Assembly: GCA_949987705.1 (NCBI GenBank)
Contig: OX465282.1
Location: 94,228,070-94,292,069, forward strand
Length of the DNA: 64,000 bases
DNA from: Thereva unica
Lineage: Eukaryota; Arthropoda; Insecta; Diptera; Therevidae
Reading direction: 5' to 3'
Part shown: positions 9,570-19,839 of the stretch, piece after piece
Layout of the letters: each line of letters opens with the position of its first letter
How positions within the stretch are numbered: the first letter of the stretch is position 1
The notes under the pieces: generated by a model
Seen by the model: only the letters and a program-made list of their open reading frames with translations
Databases searched by the model: none
Told to the model about the DNA's origin: nothing
Program-made: the position numbers and the translations under genes

Positions 9570-12469
9570 TTCAAAACTCGTCTCGTATATCGTGAAATCT
9601 CTAACAGGTACTCCTCTATTAAATTACATAACAAATTGACAAGAAAAGGGTAAAGAAATATCTTAAAGTAAAAATTCAATACAGCGCCATATTTTTCTTC
9701 CTTCTCAAAAAAGAAAAAGAGATTCACATCCCTTTCACATTCCGTACGTCCCTTTTTATTCCTTTTTATTAATTTTCCAGAATTCAATCGAATATTTTTC
9801 ATAAAAAAAAAAAATTTCAATCATTTTCCTGGCCAATATCAGACATTTTCCCCAATCTTATCAATTTATCACTGAAATTTAAAGAAATATTTCGACTACG
9901 CTCCTTTATCTATATCTAGATAAATATTCTGTTTGCTTTGCTTTTATCCAAAAACTACTGACGTGTGATTGTGCTTTTCCTTCCTATGTATGGATATATT
10001 TTTTTATTCTCTATCTGTGTGAACATCTTCGGTTGCCACCTGTCAATATTGAATATATGCGAGGCCCCAAACCAAAAATGTACACCTTTGGGGCTTAGGG
10101 ATAAATATGGGCCTTAGAAAATACACATTCGTTTCGCATCCTTCGACAGAATTTCAGTAAGCCTGCCCGCTCTATTTCGCATACTCACCCGCCACAGCTG
10201 GAGCCACCCTTATTCACTCATCATACAAATGCGGGTGGCAGTAGTGGGAACCTTTGGCAGACAGTAGAAAGTAGAAACTCGTATAAACCCCGTCAATTTA
10301 TCAATTTCTCGCTGACTGTAACCACTTTTACCACTACCACTATCGCACGTCATATCTAAATAAATAAAAAATGTCACTTTCAATTTTTTCTGTCTGATTA
10401 AATTCTGGGTCTTATGCGGCGCAAACATAAGGGGGTTTGGAAAAGGGGTGCCGAATTGAGTGAAGGTGGTATCTTACGTACATATTACGACGTTTGAAAG
10501 GATCAAGCAGAAGAAAGGAAAGAAAGCAGAGAAATGGGGTGCGTAGTTTCTGGGAGGAGGCGGCAAATTCACATGATAAAATGCCACGTATGTGTACAGT
10601 TAACAAAGTTGAGGGCCGATGGGGGCTGGGGCGGCTCGCTGGATGCGGGTGCAGAAGCTCAGACGTTATTCACACGAATGTGGAGATTAAAATAACACGG
10701 CAACCATGAAAAATGCAAACCACCTTGTAATGTGACAGACATACAAATTTTCCCTCTTTTTTTATTGTAGGCATTTTTTTTTTATTTTGATATTAAAGCA
10801 AAAAAACACATCAAATTAAATACTTTGATTGGATTTGATGGAATTATTTTCACCTCGTCACAGTGCACTCCTGTGAATGATTACGTCAGGTGTTGTGAGG
10901 TGAAGGATTCAACAAGTAAAGAATAAAGTAACAAAAAAAGGGAATGAATGACGTGCGTGAGCTATAAGAAATTTATGAGATTGTTATATTAGGGGAGGGA
11001 ATGAGTCTTTATTTTCTTTTGTACAGGTGATTACTGTTTCGTAGAATTCGCGAATAGAAGTGGGGTGGCAATTTTGGGGAATGAAATATTAGTTTTTTTT
11101 TGTTTTTTATTATATCTAAAAATTAATCAAGTACTTTTGTGGTAAACATTTGCGCCCACTTTTTTTTTCAGTACGCAGGAAGTGAGTCCCTTTATATGAT
11201 AGACTAGAGCACATGTGAGGTTAACATATGTGATAAACTAGAGGGGTTAGTCCCTTTTTATTACTGTAGACGATTATATTATTGAGCGCAATGTTGGAAT
11301 GTAAGATATAATCGACAGGATAGTAGAGAGAAAAGTGAAAGAACTGCCAACGCAAACACTCGGTTTTTCTATTAGACAACACGCCCATCCAATATTATCG
11401 CCACTAAACGCTGATCAAAACGGAGGCGACAATCTTGCTTAATATACTTCCACGCGATATCCAGGACTAAAACGGCAGGAAGGTATTGAAAACAGTGAAG
11501 GCCATAAACAGTAGAAAAGTTATCTGTGTGGAGCAGAAATGGAAAGGCGAAGAACTATGCTGCTGAGTGGAATTGAATAAAACCTTTAAGATGGTAGTCG
11601 GGGATATTAACCCTTACACTATAGTCACCAAATGATGATTTTTAGTGATAGTACACAGCATTACTTTAAAAAGAAATTCTATATACGGTTTTCAAAATAG
11701 AAAGTTGAAAAATTTTATTCATAAATACAAGTTATTTTTTGAACCAGAAAGTTAAGAAAAATAATTTATATAGTTTTTTTTTTTGTAAAATAAAGAATAA
11801 ACAAAAGGAAAAAAATAAAACAACAGTGAGAATGAATTGATGAACTGTACTTTCGTATTTGCCGAATCCCGAGTAATATTTAAACTAGTGGGATGTTGTG
11901 CCTAGAGACTAGCCACTAATTGCGCTTTTTCATGGTATTCTTTCTGTTGATTAACACTTCAGATTGGATGACAATATATTAAGTGGAGATTGATCCGCAC
12001 TCACTTCCAACCCGCCGGATCTGGGAATCGAGGCCAATAATTCGAATGTGTCAAATTGAAAAAAAAAAAACAAAAAAAGCAAATCACACATGTAAACACT
12101 ATAGAAAACGAATCTAAACATTTTTCTTTGGATTGGAGGAAAATCTAATGTGATGCACTTTGCACAACAGAATTAGGTGTATTATTTTACTTAAACATAC
12201 ATGTCTTATTGTTAAAAATTCGGCTTACCGCACCCTAGTTTGGCCATGGAGATTCATAAGTATCACACTGACCAACGCTATATATAATTAATCTTGAAAA
12301 GTTTTTGTTAAAGGCTTATGTAGGTTATAAGTTGTGAGACTGCGTAATCTAAAACTTAACAAAGTATTTAACAAACACTACAATATAATCATCATAGCTT
12401 AAAAAAAAGGAAATCAAATGTAAACAATAAAATTCTTTGATTCTTCACCCACGTGATGGTATATTTCTT
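9570..12469. other. Long AT-rich stretch, no gene seen
   Basis: Several frames of 60-96 codons exist (for example 9530-9820 minus), but none shows a domain or compositional sign of coding. A small hairpin pairs GCCCCAAA (10064-10071) with TTTGGGGC (10087-10094). Otherwise I see A- and T-rich runs only. Confidence 0.4.
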
Positions 12470-12965
12470 TATTCAATATAAACAATAGTTTTTGAGCAGC
12501 AAATAAAAACTATATTTTTGGGATGTGTAGGGGGGGTCAGGGTGAGCTTAAGTTTGAGTTTTCGGGATTCTAACCCCCCCCCCCCCATTTGGCCGCCATC
12601 TTGGAAAACGTATGCAAATGGTTTTTCCACTATATCTCCGAAACGGCACATCTTACCGGAAATTTGCAAGGACACTTTTTGTTTAGAATTAAATAATTTT
12701 GTGGTAAAATGAATAATTAAGAAGTTATAAGCCTTAGAACACAAAAATTAGTCACAATATTTTCTTTAAAGGCTCTTTTTTGTTGTTTAAATATACTTCT
12801 GGTTGAAATTTCCAGACCATTTTCTCAGTTTTTGGTCTTTTGACCAAGAGCTACATTTTGAGATATGGCCCAAGTCTGTAGCGGCAGTACTTTCAGAGAT
12901 GAAAGTAGGCTTCAGACGGACAGACGGACAGAGCCTCTGTATAAGCTTTTTTTTTTTTTTTTGAA
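12470..12965. repeat. Probable dispersed repeat, class unknown
   Basis: The segment has a C-rich homopolymer run near 12574-12587, the phrase TATATCTCCGAAACGG, a short tandem of CAGACGGA (about 12915-12928) and a T15 tract (12948-12962). It reads like a decayed dispersed repeat, but no second copy was found in this window, so the label rests on texture only. Confidence 0.3.
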
Positions 12966-13330
12966 AAAGCTAAAATGGGCTTACAGCGAGCGAACAGCGA
13001 TCCGCTTGGCTTTTAGGTGGGATAAGATAGCTGTAGAATTTGTAACCATTTTTAATACGGCCTCACGACGGCCAAACTTAACCAAAAAAATTAAATGGTC
13101 AAGAACTAAGCTGTATGCACGGGGCCATTCCACGGACAAATTTGAGCCAAAAAGAATCTGCACCAAATGTATTGATGATTTTGTTATTATGGTAACTTAA
13201 GCAATTTCGTTATCTTTGTATATCAACAAAAGAAAGTTTGTGTATGTATGTATGCGTGTGCGCTATAGCGGGGAAGGTCCGTGGGTGACCGCCGAAAATT
13301 ACCGAAATTCAAAATGGCTACCCAAATATG

Positions 13331-13778
13331 ATTTTTTTTTCTGCGAAAGACTAGAGTCTTGGGAAAGGCCCTTTATACTGTGTCGACAATCTATTTTCTT
13401 CATATAGAGTGCAATGTTGAACAGCAGTTCTAGTCGGAAAAGGAAGGAACTGCCACAACCTACCCGCGAAATTTTTTAGTTCAGCTACTACCAAACATTG
13501 TCGCGACTTCGACATCGGGGCACCGAGAACCAACTCGCTGGAGTGTTATGCCTCCTGAGTTGAATATCATTAACCGATGACATGCGCTTTGATGGAGCGG
13601 GGAAGAGCTAAGGAAGGCTTTAACAGGAGGAATCAGGAATGTAAAGAGGGAAGAAGAAGGAAGGAAAGTTATGTAGGTGGGAAAGTGGAAAAGGCGAAGG
13701 ATCGTGGGGCTGGCCGGGATTCAAACCCGGGACTTTTGAGGTGGTAGTCAGACGCCTTACTCCCCAGGCTACCGAGGC
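13331..13778 (-). mobile_element. tRNA-headed SINE, copy 1
   Basis: In minus orientation it starts at 13778 with a tRNA-like head (B box GGTTTGAATCC, one change from consensus). A body with GA-rich sequence follows, then a tail ending in an A-rich run (T-run 13332-13340 on the + strand). It matches copy 2 (19414-19754) along the whole body. It carries about 110 extra bases (roughly 13478-13590) that copy 2 lacks. It sits inside a satellite-like repeat (13796-14032 and a part just upstream). No target duplication was resolved. Confidence 0.8.
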
Positions 13779-13795
13779 CCCCTAATTTGCAAATT

Positions 13796-14032
13796 GTGTT
13801 CCGATTTCAATGAAAGTTGATATCTAGGGGCTTTTAAGGTCGCTAATAACGAACTTGTGGTCAAAACTTATAAATTTAAAATGGTCACTCCAATATGGCC
13901 GACGAATTTGCCAATGAGTGTTCCGATTCCAATGAAAATCGGTTTCTGCGGTTTTTTGAGGTAGCAAATAACGAATTTATAATCAGAACTTATAAATTCA
14001 AAATGGCCGTGCAAATATGGCGGGCTGGTTCT
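13796..14032. repeat. Two diverged 122 bp tandem units
   Basis: Units starting at 13796 and 13918 share GTGTTCCGATT, AATGAAA, CTAATAACGAA (CAAATAACGAA in the second), ACTTATAAATT, AAAATGG and CAATATGG (CAAATATGG in the second) in the same order. A third partial unit with TTCAAAATGGC and CCAAATATG lies at about 13301-13330, on the other side of SINE copy 1. The SINE therefore appears to have inserted within the array. Related TATGGC-type repeats are widespread in arthropods, to my knowledge. Confidence 0.75.
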
Positions 14033-14329
14033 GTTTGAGCCTTAAGTGTATAAAAACCTTACGCTAACAGCTATTAACAATTTTTGGCTCGCCTTTGGGT
14101 CCAGGACCGAAGTGTTAGTAATTGGAGGGTTGGAGACTGTTGGGTTATTGTCTAGGGTTAGGAGGCCTGTGCTTAATTGTAGTTACTTTTAAATTTTTTT
14201 TTTTACATTTTCATAAAACTACAACTAGTTCACACTAACGAGTAGTTTAAGTTTGACATACATTAAAAGACAAAAAGAAAAGAATATTACAGTTTTATAC
14301 AGAATTATTTTAAATTTTTAAAACATTTA

Positions 14330-14901
14330 CAGAGGGTGGCCAAATTTCAACTGATTTTTTGTAATAAAAGTACAAGTACAAGAAAGTTTTGATGGAAAGA
14401 CTGGCCCCACAGACAGCAGAATGGTTCCCAGATGGAAATTTCATATTTATGCATGATTCTGCACCCTGTCAGAAGGCCAAATCTATCACCAAATATTTAA
14501 AAGATAATAATATCAACACTTTGAACTGGCCTGGTAACTCCCCTGACCTGAATCCCATCGAAAATGTGTGGGCAGTCCTTAAAACTGAAATAGCCAAAGA
14601 AAAAAATTGTAACCAATAAAAGAGAGTTGATTGAAAACATAATCAAAGCATGGCACAACACTCCGAAACTGCAACAGGTAGCTGTATCATGCATTGAAAG
14701 TATGCCACGTCGCATCCAAGCTGTAATAGCAGCAAAAGGAGGAGTTACTAAATATTAAAATATTTTTTTTTATTATTTTTAGTATAGATAAGGAATAAAC
14801 TGAAGTTGCAAATGTTCAGTTATATTTGAAATATGTTCAAATAAAATATTACAAAAAATACAGGAAATTTTGCTTGAGTATAATAATTTGGCCACCCTCT
14901 G
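14330..14901 (+). mobile_element. Internally deleted Tc1-type transposon
   Basis: Termini CAGAGGGTGGCCAAATT and its inverse bound a 572 bp element flanked by TA at 14328-14329 and 14902-14903. It retains only the C-terminal third of a Tc1-type transposase. Its insertion interrupts the 3' end of the Jockey-like LINE lying on the opposite strand. Confidence 0.9.
14389..14757 (+). pseudogene. Tc1-type transposase, C-terminal fragment
   Basis: The frame from 14389 reads FIFMHDSAPCQKAKSI, which contains the second catalytic Asp of the DDE triad, then LNWPGNSPDLNPIENVW, with the third acidic residue in the NPIE motif. A one-base shift near 14615 moves the remainder into another frame. That remainder ends in MPRRIQAVIAAKGGVTKY, the usual Tc1 C-terminus, with a stop at 14755-14757. 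The paired N-terminal DNA-binding domain and the first Asp are absent. The fragment cannot transpose. Confidence 0.88.
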
Positions 14902-14909
14902 TAGGTGCC

Positions 14910-15540
14910 ACCAATTAAATCATGTGGTTTGGTGCGCTTCAATCTTCGAATTAGTCCGTTCGTATTGGTGAGTTCCACTGCCTCTTGATTTATGTGCTGT
15001 CTCAGCTTTCGATCATGGGCTCCTGCGTATTCCACAATCGTTTCTGCTACAGTGCTCAGTTTAAGGTCGCGATGGAGATCAGTATTTCTTATATACCATG
15101 GCGCATTCACTATTCCTCTTATTACTTTATTTTGAACCGTTGGATAGTTTCTATATTATTTTCAGTGGCACACCCCCACAGCTGGATTCCGTATGTCCAC
15201 ACGGGTCTTAATATCTGTTTGTATATAAGCAGTTTATTGTGTATAGATAGAACTGATCTTCTACCAATAAGCCAGTATAGTTTTCTAAGTTTGATGTTGA
15301 GTTCCTCTCTTTTCTTTTTTATATGTTCTGTCCACCTAAGTTTTGCATCTAAGTTCATCCCCAAATATTTTGCAGTATTGGAGTATGGGATTTGCATTCC
15401 AGAGATGGTAATAGGAAGCGGTTGTGTTTTTTTGTTTGTGAAGTTAACGTGTACTGATTTAGTGCTATTAAGATGTATACGCCACTTTTTAGTCCAATTG
15501 ACTACAGTATCTACAGCGTTTTGGAGTATACGGGTTGATT
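14910..15540 (-). pseudogene. Jockey-like RT, C-terminal region
   Basis: Minus-strand reading gives AVDTVVNWTKKWRIHLNSTKS, followed by VHVNFTNKK, AKYLGMNLDAKLRWTEHIK, LYWLIGRRSVLS, LLIYKQILRPVWTYGIQLWG and, in a second frame from about 15110, PWYIRNTDLHRDL. This is the thumb and C-terminal region of Jockey-clade RTs. The palm with FADD is absent because the insertion is 5'-truncated. At least one frameshift (about 15115) is present. Confidence 0.85.
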
Positions 15541-15721
15541 CTATAGAATCAGAATCAACTTTTAAATTAGTAGTAAAAGTATCTGGTTACTATTTTATTA
15601 CTATCTAGAATTCGTAGGCTATGTACTTTAAAAGATCAACTTCTGTAGTGGTTACTGGGTGTAGGATTTGTCTGTCTAATCCTTGTGTATGGTCTGAGGT
15701 CCATTAACAAGCCATGGGCGT

Positions 15722-16480
15722 TTAACAGTGGGAAAGAGTCGGGTCTATGTCTGGCTGTAGCAGTTCGTGGGCTTGCTTGTGGTAGTTGAGACGTCGCAGT
15801 GAGTTTTTCACTTCTCGGCATGTAAGGAAGAAATGCTCCGCTGTAAGAGGGACGTCACAGTAAGGGCATGTTGGGCTGGCTTTGATGTGTGCCCTCCATA
15901 GTAGGTTTTTCTCATATGTTAGCCCCAGAAATAGTATTTGGTTTTTGAGTTGTAGGATATGACTATTTAAGCGAATTTCTGCAAAGTGGCATGAGCTGTT
16001 GCGGCAGATGTGAAGAGCGTCGGTTTTATTGGGTGAAAATTGAACATCTCTAATGTTTGCCCGTTTGAAGGCAATGGTATGCGCTTTATTTAATGTCGCC
16101 TGGACTCTGTTGTGGTCTCCTACCGTCAGGAGGATTAGGTTGTCCGCGTACAGCCAAAGGGTTAAGCCTTCAATGTTTGCAAGTGAGGCTGCCAGAGTGT
16201 ATTTAAATGTTGAAGAGATGCACTGCGAGCGGACATCCTTGTGGTAGGCCGTTTTTCAGTGGGTGGGGTTTACTATAATACCGAGTGATTTGCGAGGAAA
16301 TTTGCTATTAGATTTATTATCTGCAGAGGGAAATGCTATTCGTGCAGATGTTTGGAGATGCAGCAGGCCGGTACTCTGTCGAAAGTTTTGTTAGATCTCT
16401 TGAGGTGGTTGAACGGCCTTTTCTAAATCCGCGCTTTTGCTCGTTAAGAAGTGGGTCAATAACGAGAGCTATTGTCGATT
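15722..16480 (-). pseudogene. I-like LINE RT remnant with deletion to its C-terminal zinc region
   Basis: On the minus strand, in order but over several frames: PLLNEQKRGFRKGRSTTS, KTFDRVPACC, NGLPQGCPLAVHLFNI, then one open frame of about 160 codons. That frame starts near YTLAASLANIEG and includes LWLYADNLILL (YADD position reads YADN), FSPNKTDALHIC and LTYEKNLLWRAHIK. It then passes directly into SPTCPYCDVPLTAEHFFLTC, a zinc-binding pattern that in I- and R1-type elements lies far downstream after RNase H. RT thumb and RNase H are missing between them. It ends at a stop at 15722. Confidence 0.7.
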
Positions 16481-18734
16481 ATAATTTTTTAAAAAAATTT
16501 TGGCATTGAAGAAAGAATGGCAATCTATAGTCCGGATCGAGCCATTCAATTCTAGTCTGTCAGGATTCCTAACTTGATGACCCCTTTCAACCGCGTTTAA
16601 CATTTTCCCTTTTTAAAAATTATTCTACGAGAAAAAAATCACCAACAACAAGAACGACAGCTTCGATATTTTATTACTACCCTTATACTATAACATCCAA
16701 TAGTGGCAATAACAATGAAATTTTAAAGTTAAGAACATTTTTATTCTCTACACTGCAGAAGGCGACATCAATAATTTTTAAAGCAATTTTTTTCAATTTC
16801 GTCATACACAATATTACATTCACTTGTAAGGGGGAGAAACTACCCCTGGTTGTGTTATACTGTGTCAACATGATTGAGGAGCATACTCAAGCCGTTCAAT
16901 ATTTTACTTAGGGTTGCTGCACCATCCCCCCGAATGGAGGTCAATGACACCGATAATTTCTTGAAAGACATCCTGCCGAAAATACCCCCGTTAAAAGAAA
17001 TTATTACTATAAGAAACGCCTGGGTGAATGTAACCCCCATAAAGAAGGGAAGACTACAAATAAATCTGCCTGGAATCGTCCGTCCACTGCTATTACAACA
17101 ATTGAAGGCTTCCTTACCCACCAACACATGCATGTGCCCAGATTCAATTTTTTTTATAGCCTAACCGGGGAAAAAAGGAAGACGGGAAAAAAAATAATAA
17201 TATTCCAGGACGAAACAAAAAAAAAATAAGGACATAAAAGCCGAAGACTTTTATTTATTTATTTCGCGTACCTTTAACAGGATATATGCTAAAAACTGTG
17301 TGGTAATGAAAGTATGCCCGACATGACTCCAGGGCTGGCGCTGCGGGGGTGTGGGCATGGTAATAAAGAAATTTAGGAAAACTCTTATTTGCATATGGCG
17401 ACATGTAATAAAAAATGTAGAGAATGTGTGAATGCAGAGCTAAAGTTTTTCATATTTAATGGTATTCACACTGGGATTTTAAGCGAATCGTCCTGCAAAA
17501 CGGTTCCTATAAAAAATTTATTCTGTCGGCACATCCCATGATATACAGCGGCAGTGAACCTGGATAATTTTCGTTTTTTTTTTTCGCCGGGAGTAATGTA
17601 GTCTACCGTGATTTTGAAGATTAATTAAAAAACATTTTTTTTAACAATTTTTTTCCTGGTTGTGATTTCGCAGGGAATTAAATTTATAAAAAAAAAACAT
17701 TAAAAACTTTTTTATGTTAATTGATTTTTGGTGTAATTTGCTGCTAATGAAACGTTTGTAATTGATGGGAAAATTTAATATGTTGAAATTTTAATGTTAA
17801 TTAATTTTTTACGAAAGCATGTGGATATCACAATTTTCTTTGTTGTTAATTGTTAAATTTTTTGCAATTTTTTCGCGGATATATAGAGCTTCACAGCCAG
17901 GGCCACTGCTTGGGTGTTTTGCGCCCGATGCAGTATGCCATTGCGCCCCATCACCAGTTTAATTTTTGATTGTATTGAAGAACAATGGGAAAAGACATAA
18001 ACACTCGCTGGTGGGGGGGGGGGAGAAATAATATTCATTTTATGATAATTTCTAAGCTAAATTCTGGGGTAAGTTCCTACACGATGAAATGTAAAATTTC
18101 TCCGCCTTTTCTTTCATGATGGTTAAATTTGTGTAATTTCTTGGTCTCGCGAAATTTTATCTAGAAAATAGCTTTGAAAAATAAATCGTAGTAATAAACA
18201 TGAGTTCCTTTAAAAGTTTATTAAATCTCAATTTCTGAAATTGCGTCCGGTGCAAGAGCACCATTTGCACCCGCCGCCCCTGTACACAACAGTGCACTTC
18301 TTATAACTTACATAGGTATAGGTTATATATTTTAATTTTTGAAAATTTCTTAAATTTATTTGAAAACACAATTTGTTTAGGCAAAACAGTAACCTATGGG
18401 CAAAATTTATTATTATCAAATAGGTTTTGACCTTTCAATGAACACAATAAACAAATAAGGGATTGCGATCTGACCGCGGCCGCCATTTGAGAAACAAATA
18501 CATATATAGTGAGGAGCACAAGCGTTGAGTTACCAAGGATCCCAAGGATCATGAAATCCGAATTTCCCGAAATAGTTGGACCTGATATAATGATGTGAGG
18601 TTAGGTTAGGTATCGGGCGAACTCCAGCACGGCCGGAGACCCTATTACTATGAGTGATGCCACAATAGTTTAGAGCTGTAGTGTAGAGATAAAGAGCACA
18701 CCCTAGGTACGGTATTTATCGTAAAAAAAAGCTT
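16481..18734. other. AT-rich stretch, no gene recognised
   Basis: A 96-codon plus frame (16874-17164) and its 92-codon minus shadow have no recognisable features. GGTTAGGTTAGG occurs at about 18600, heading a sequence that loosely resembles the repeat at 19291. The rest is T/A-run-rich sequence. Confidence 0.35.
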
Positions 18735-19290
18735 AAAACATTCTTTATTAGGATTCGAAGCAATAAGCGAAAGAATGTGCAAGATACGAATTAAAGGCAA
18801 ATTCCACAATTACTCCCTCATTAATATATATGCTCCAACTGAAGTCTGATGAAGAAAAGAAGGCCTTCTACGAAATCCTTGAGAGAAACCACAGAAAATG
18901 TCCCAGGTATGATGTAAAAGTAATTATAGGAGATACTAAGCAAAAGTAGGGTAGGAACGAATATATTATCCAACTATTGGAAAGCCAGCCACAGTATACA
19001 TCCTGAGTGTAATAATTGTTGTATACTGGTGGACTTTGCTGCTGGAGCTAACATGATAATGGCCAGCACGAAATTCCAACACAGAAGAATACACAGAGTA
19101 ACCAGAAAATCTCCTAATGAGGAGACGGTCAACGCCATAGGTAAAGACCATGTACTAATTAGTACAAGATACAGCTCCAGCATAATAGATGTTAGAACGT
19201 ACCGTGGAGCAAACGTGAACTCAGACTTTTAACTGGGTGCTTAGATGAGAGACAGAGCTGGTCCGCTACTTGTTGAGCAGAAGACAAGGA
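18735..19290 (+). pseudogene. RTE-like LINE endonuclease fragment
   Basis: This is a second, more decayed copy of the endonuclease region at 2540-3466. Recognisable pieces are FEAISERMCKIRIKGKF, LINIYAPTE, CPRYDVKVIIGD, then ASTKFQHRRIHRVTRKSPNEE, KDHVLI and VRTYRGANVNSD. Several frameshifts and a stop after the APTE motif are present, and the GDLNAK motif is disrupted. It lacks both the start of the element and all of RT. Confidence 0.75.
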
Positions 19291-19385
19291 TCAAATTTAG
19301 GCTAGGTTAGGTATGGCTGAGCTGTTGGTTTAAGCTCATACACTTAAGCCTATTCCGGATAGCTCTTTCTTATAGTCTATCCAAG
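19291..19385 (+). repeat. TTAGG-headed dispersed repeat
   Basis: The sequence begins TTTAGGCTAGGTTAGG and continues TATGGCTGAGCTG. The same order is found inverted at 55990-56083, where the head is TTAGGTTAGGTTAGG. Its limits and class are unknown. TTAGG is the common insect telomere unit, but three units are too few to call telomeric sequence. Confidence 0.5.
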
Positions 19386-19413
19386 AAACCTTGATAATAT
19401 TGTTCCATGCGCA

Positions 19414-19754
19414 CTTTTTTGTTTTATGTGACAGACTAGAGGCTTAGGGAAAGTCCCTTTGTACTGTCGACAATCTATTTTTCGTATAGAGTGAATGTCG
19501 AACAGCAGCTCTAGCCGGAAGATAGAGAGAAGAGAAGGAAGTAACTGTCACAACCTAGCCGCGAAGGCATGCGCTTCGTGGAGCGGGGAAGGACTAGGGA
19601 AGGCTATGACAGGGGAATCAGGAATGTAAAGAGGGAAGAAGAAGAAAGAAGGAAAGTTAGGTGGGAAAGGCGAAGGACCGTGGCGCCGCCGGGATTCGAA
19701 CCCGGGACCTCTGGGGATAGCAGTCAGGCGCCTTACCTCTAGACTACCGAGGCC
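19414..19754 (-). mobile_element. tRNA-headed SINE, copy 2
   Basis: In minus orientation the order is: tRNA-like head (19754 to 19681), a GA-poor body on this strand, then a tail ending in an A-rich run (19414-19424). The head carries perfect RNA polymerase III boxes. The tail (AGTACAAAGGG, CCTAAGC, CACATAAAA) resembles the 3' tail of the Jockey-like LINE at 30506-31013 and 53123-54090. It is about 341 bp, a usual SINE size, with no protein coding. Confidence 0.85.
19681..19754 (-). promoter_or_regulatory. Pol III promoter / tRNA-like head of SINE copy 2
   Basis: The A box TAGTCTAGAGG fits TRGYNNARNNG and the B box GGTTCGAATCC fits GGTTCGANTCC exactly. The T-arm stem CCGGG/CCCGG is perfect, and the acceptor GGCCTCG pairs mostly with CGGCGCC. 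The SINE body continues directly after it, so this is the promoter of a retroposon and not a functional tRNA gene. Confidence 0.8.
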
Positions 19755-19839
19755 ACTTGCCAGGCACAACCATTATTCAAATGAGAACACAACTTCTGTT
19801 GGGCAACTAACAGGCCCACTTTCTTAAGTGACCAAATCT

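Larger units (their letters stand above)
14186..15568 (-). mobile_element. 5'-truncated Jockey-like LINE, with nested Tc1 element
   Basis: An 11 bp duplication ACTTTTAAATT stands at 14186-14196 and 15558-15568. Between them, on the minus strand, are the C-terminal part of a Jockey-type RT (15540 to about 14910), a 3' UTR, and a poly(A) tail seen as a T-run at about 14195-14205. The 3' part is split by a Tc1-type element (14330-14901). The flanking sequence on the high-coordinate side leads into an I-like LINE fragment, giving three levels of nesting. Confidence 0.85.

Noticed and set aside
19548..19769. Minus frame of 73 codons
   Set aside because: Translation of the SINE tRNA-like head; non-coding.
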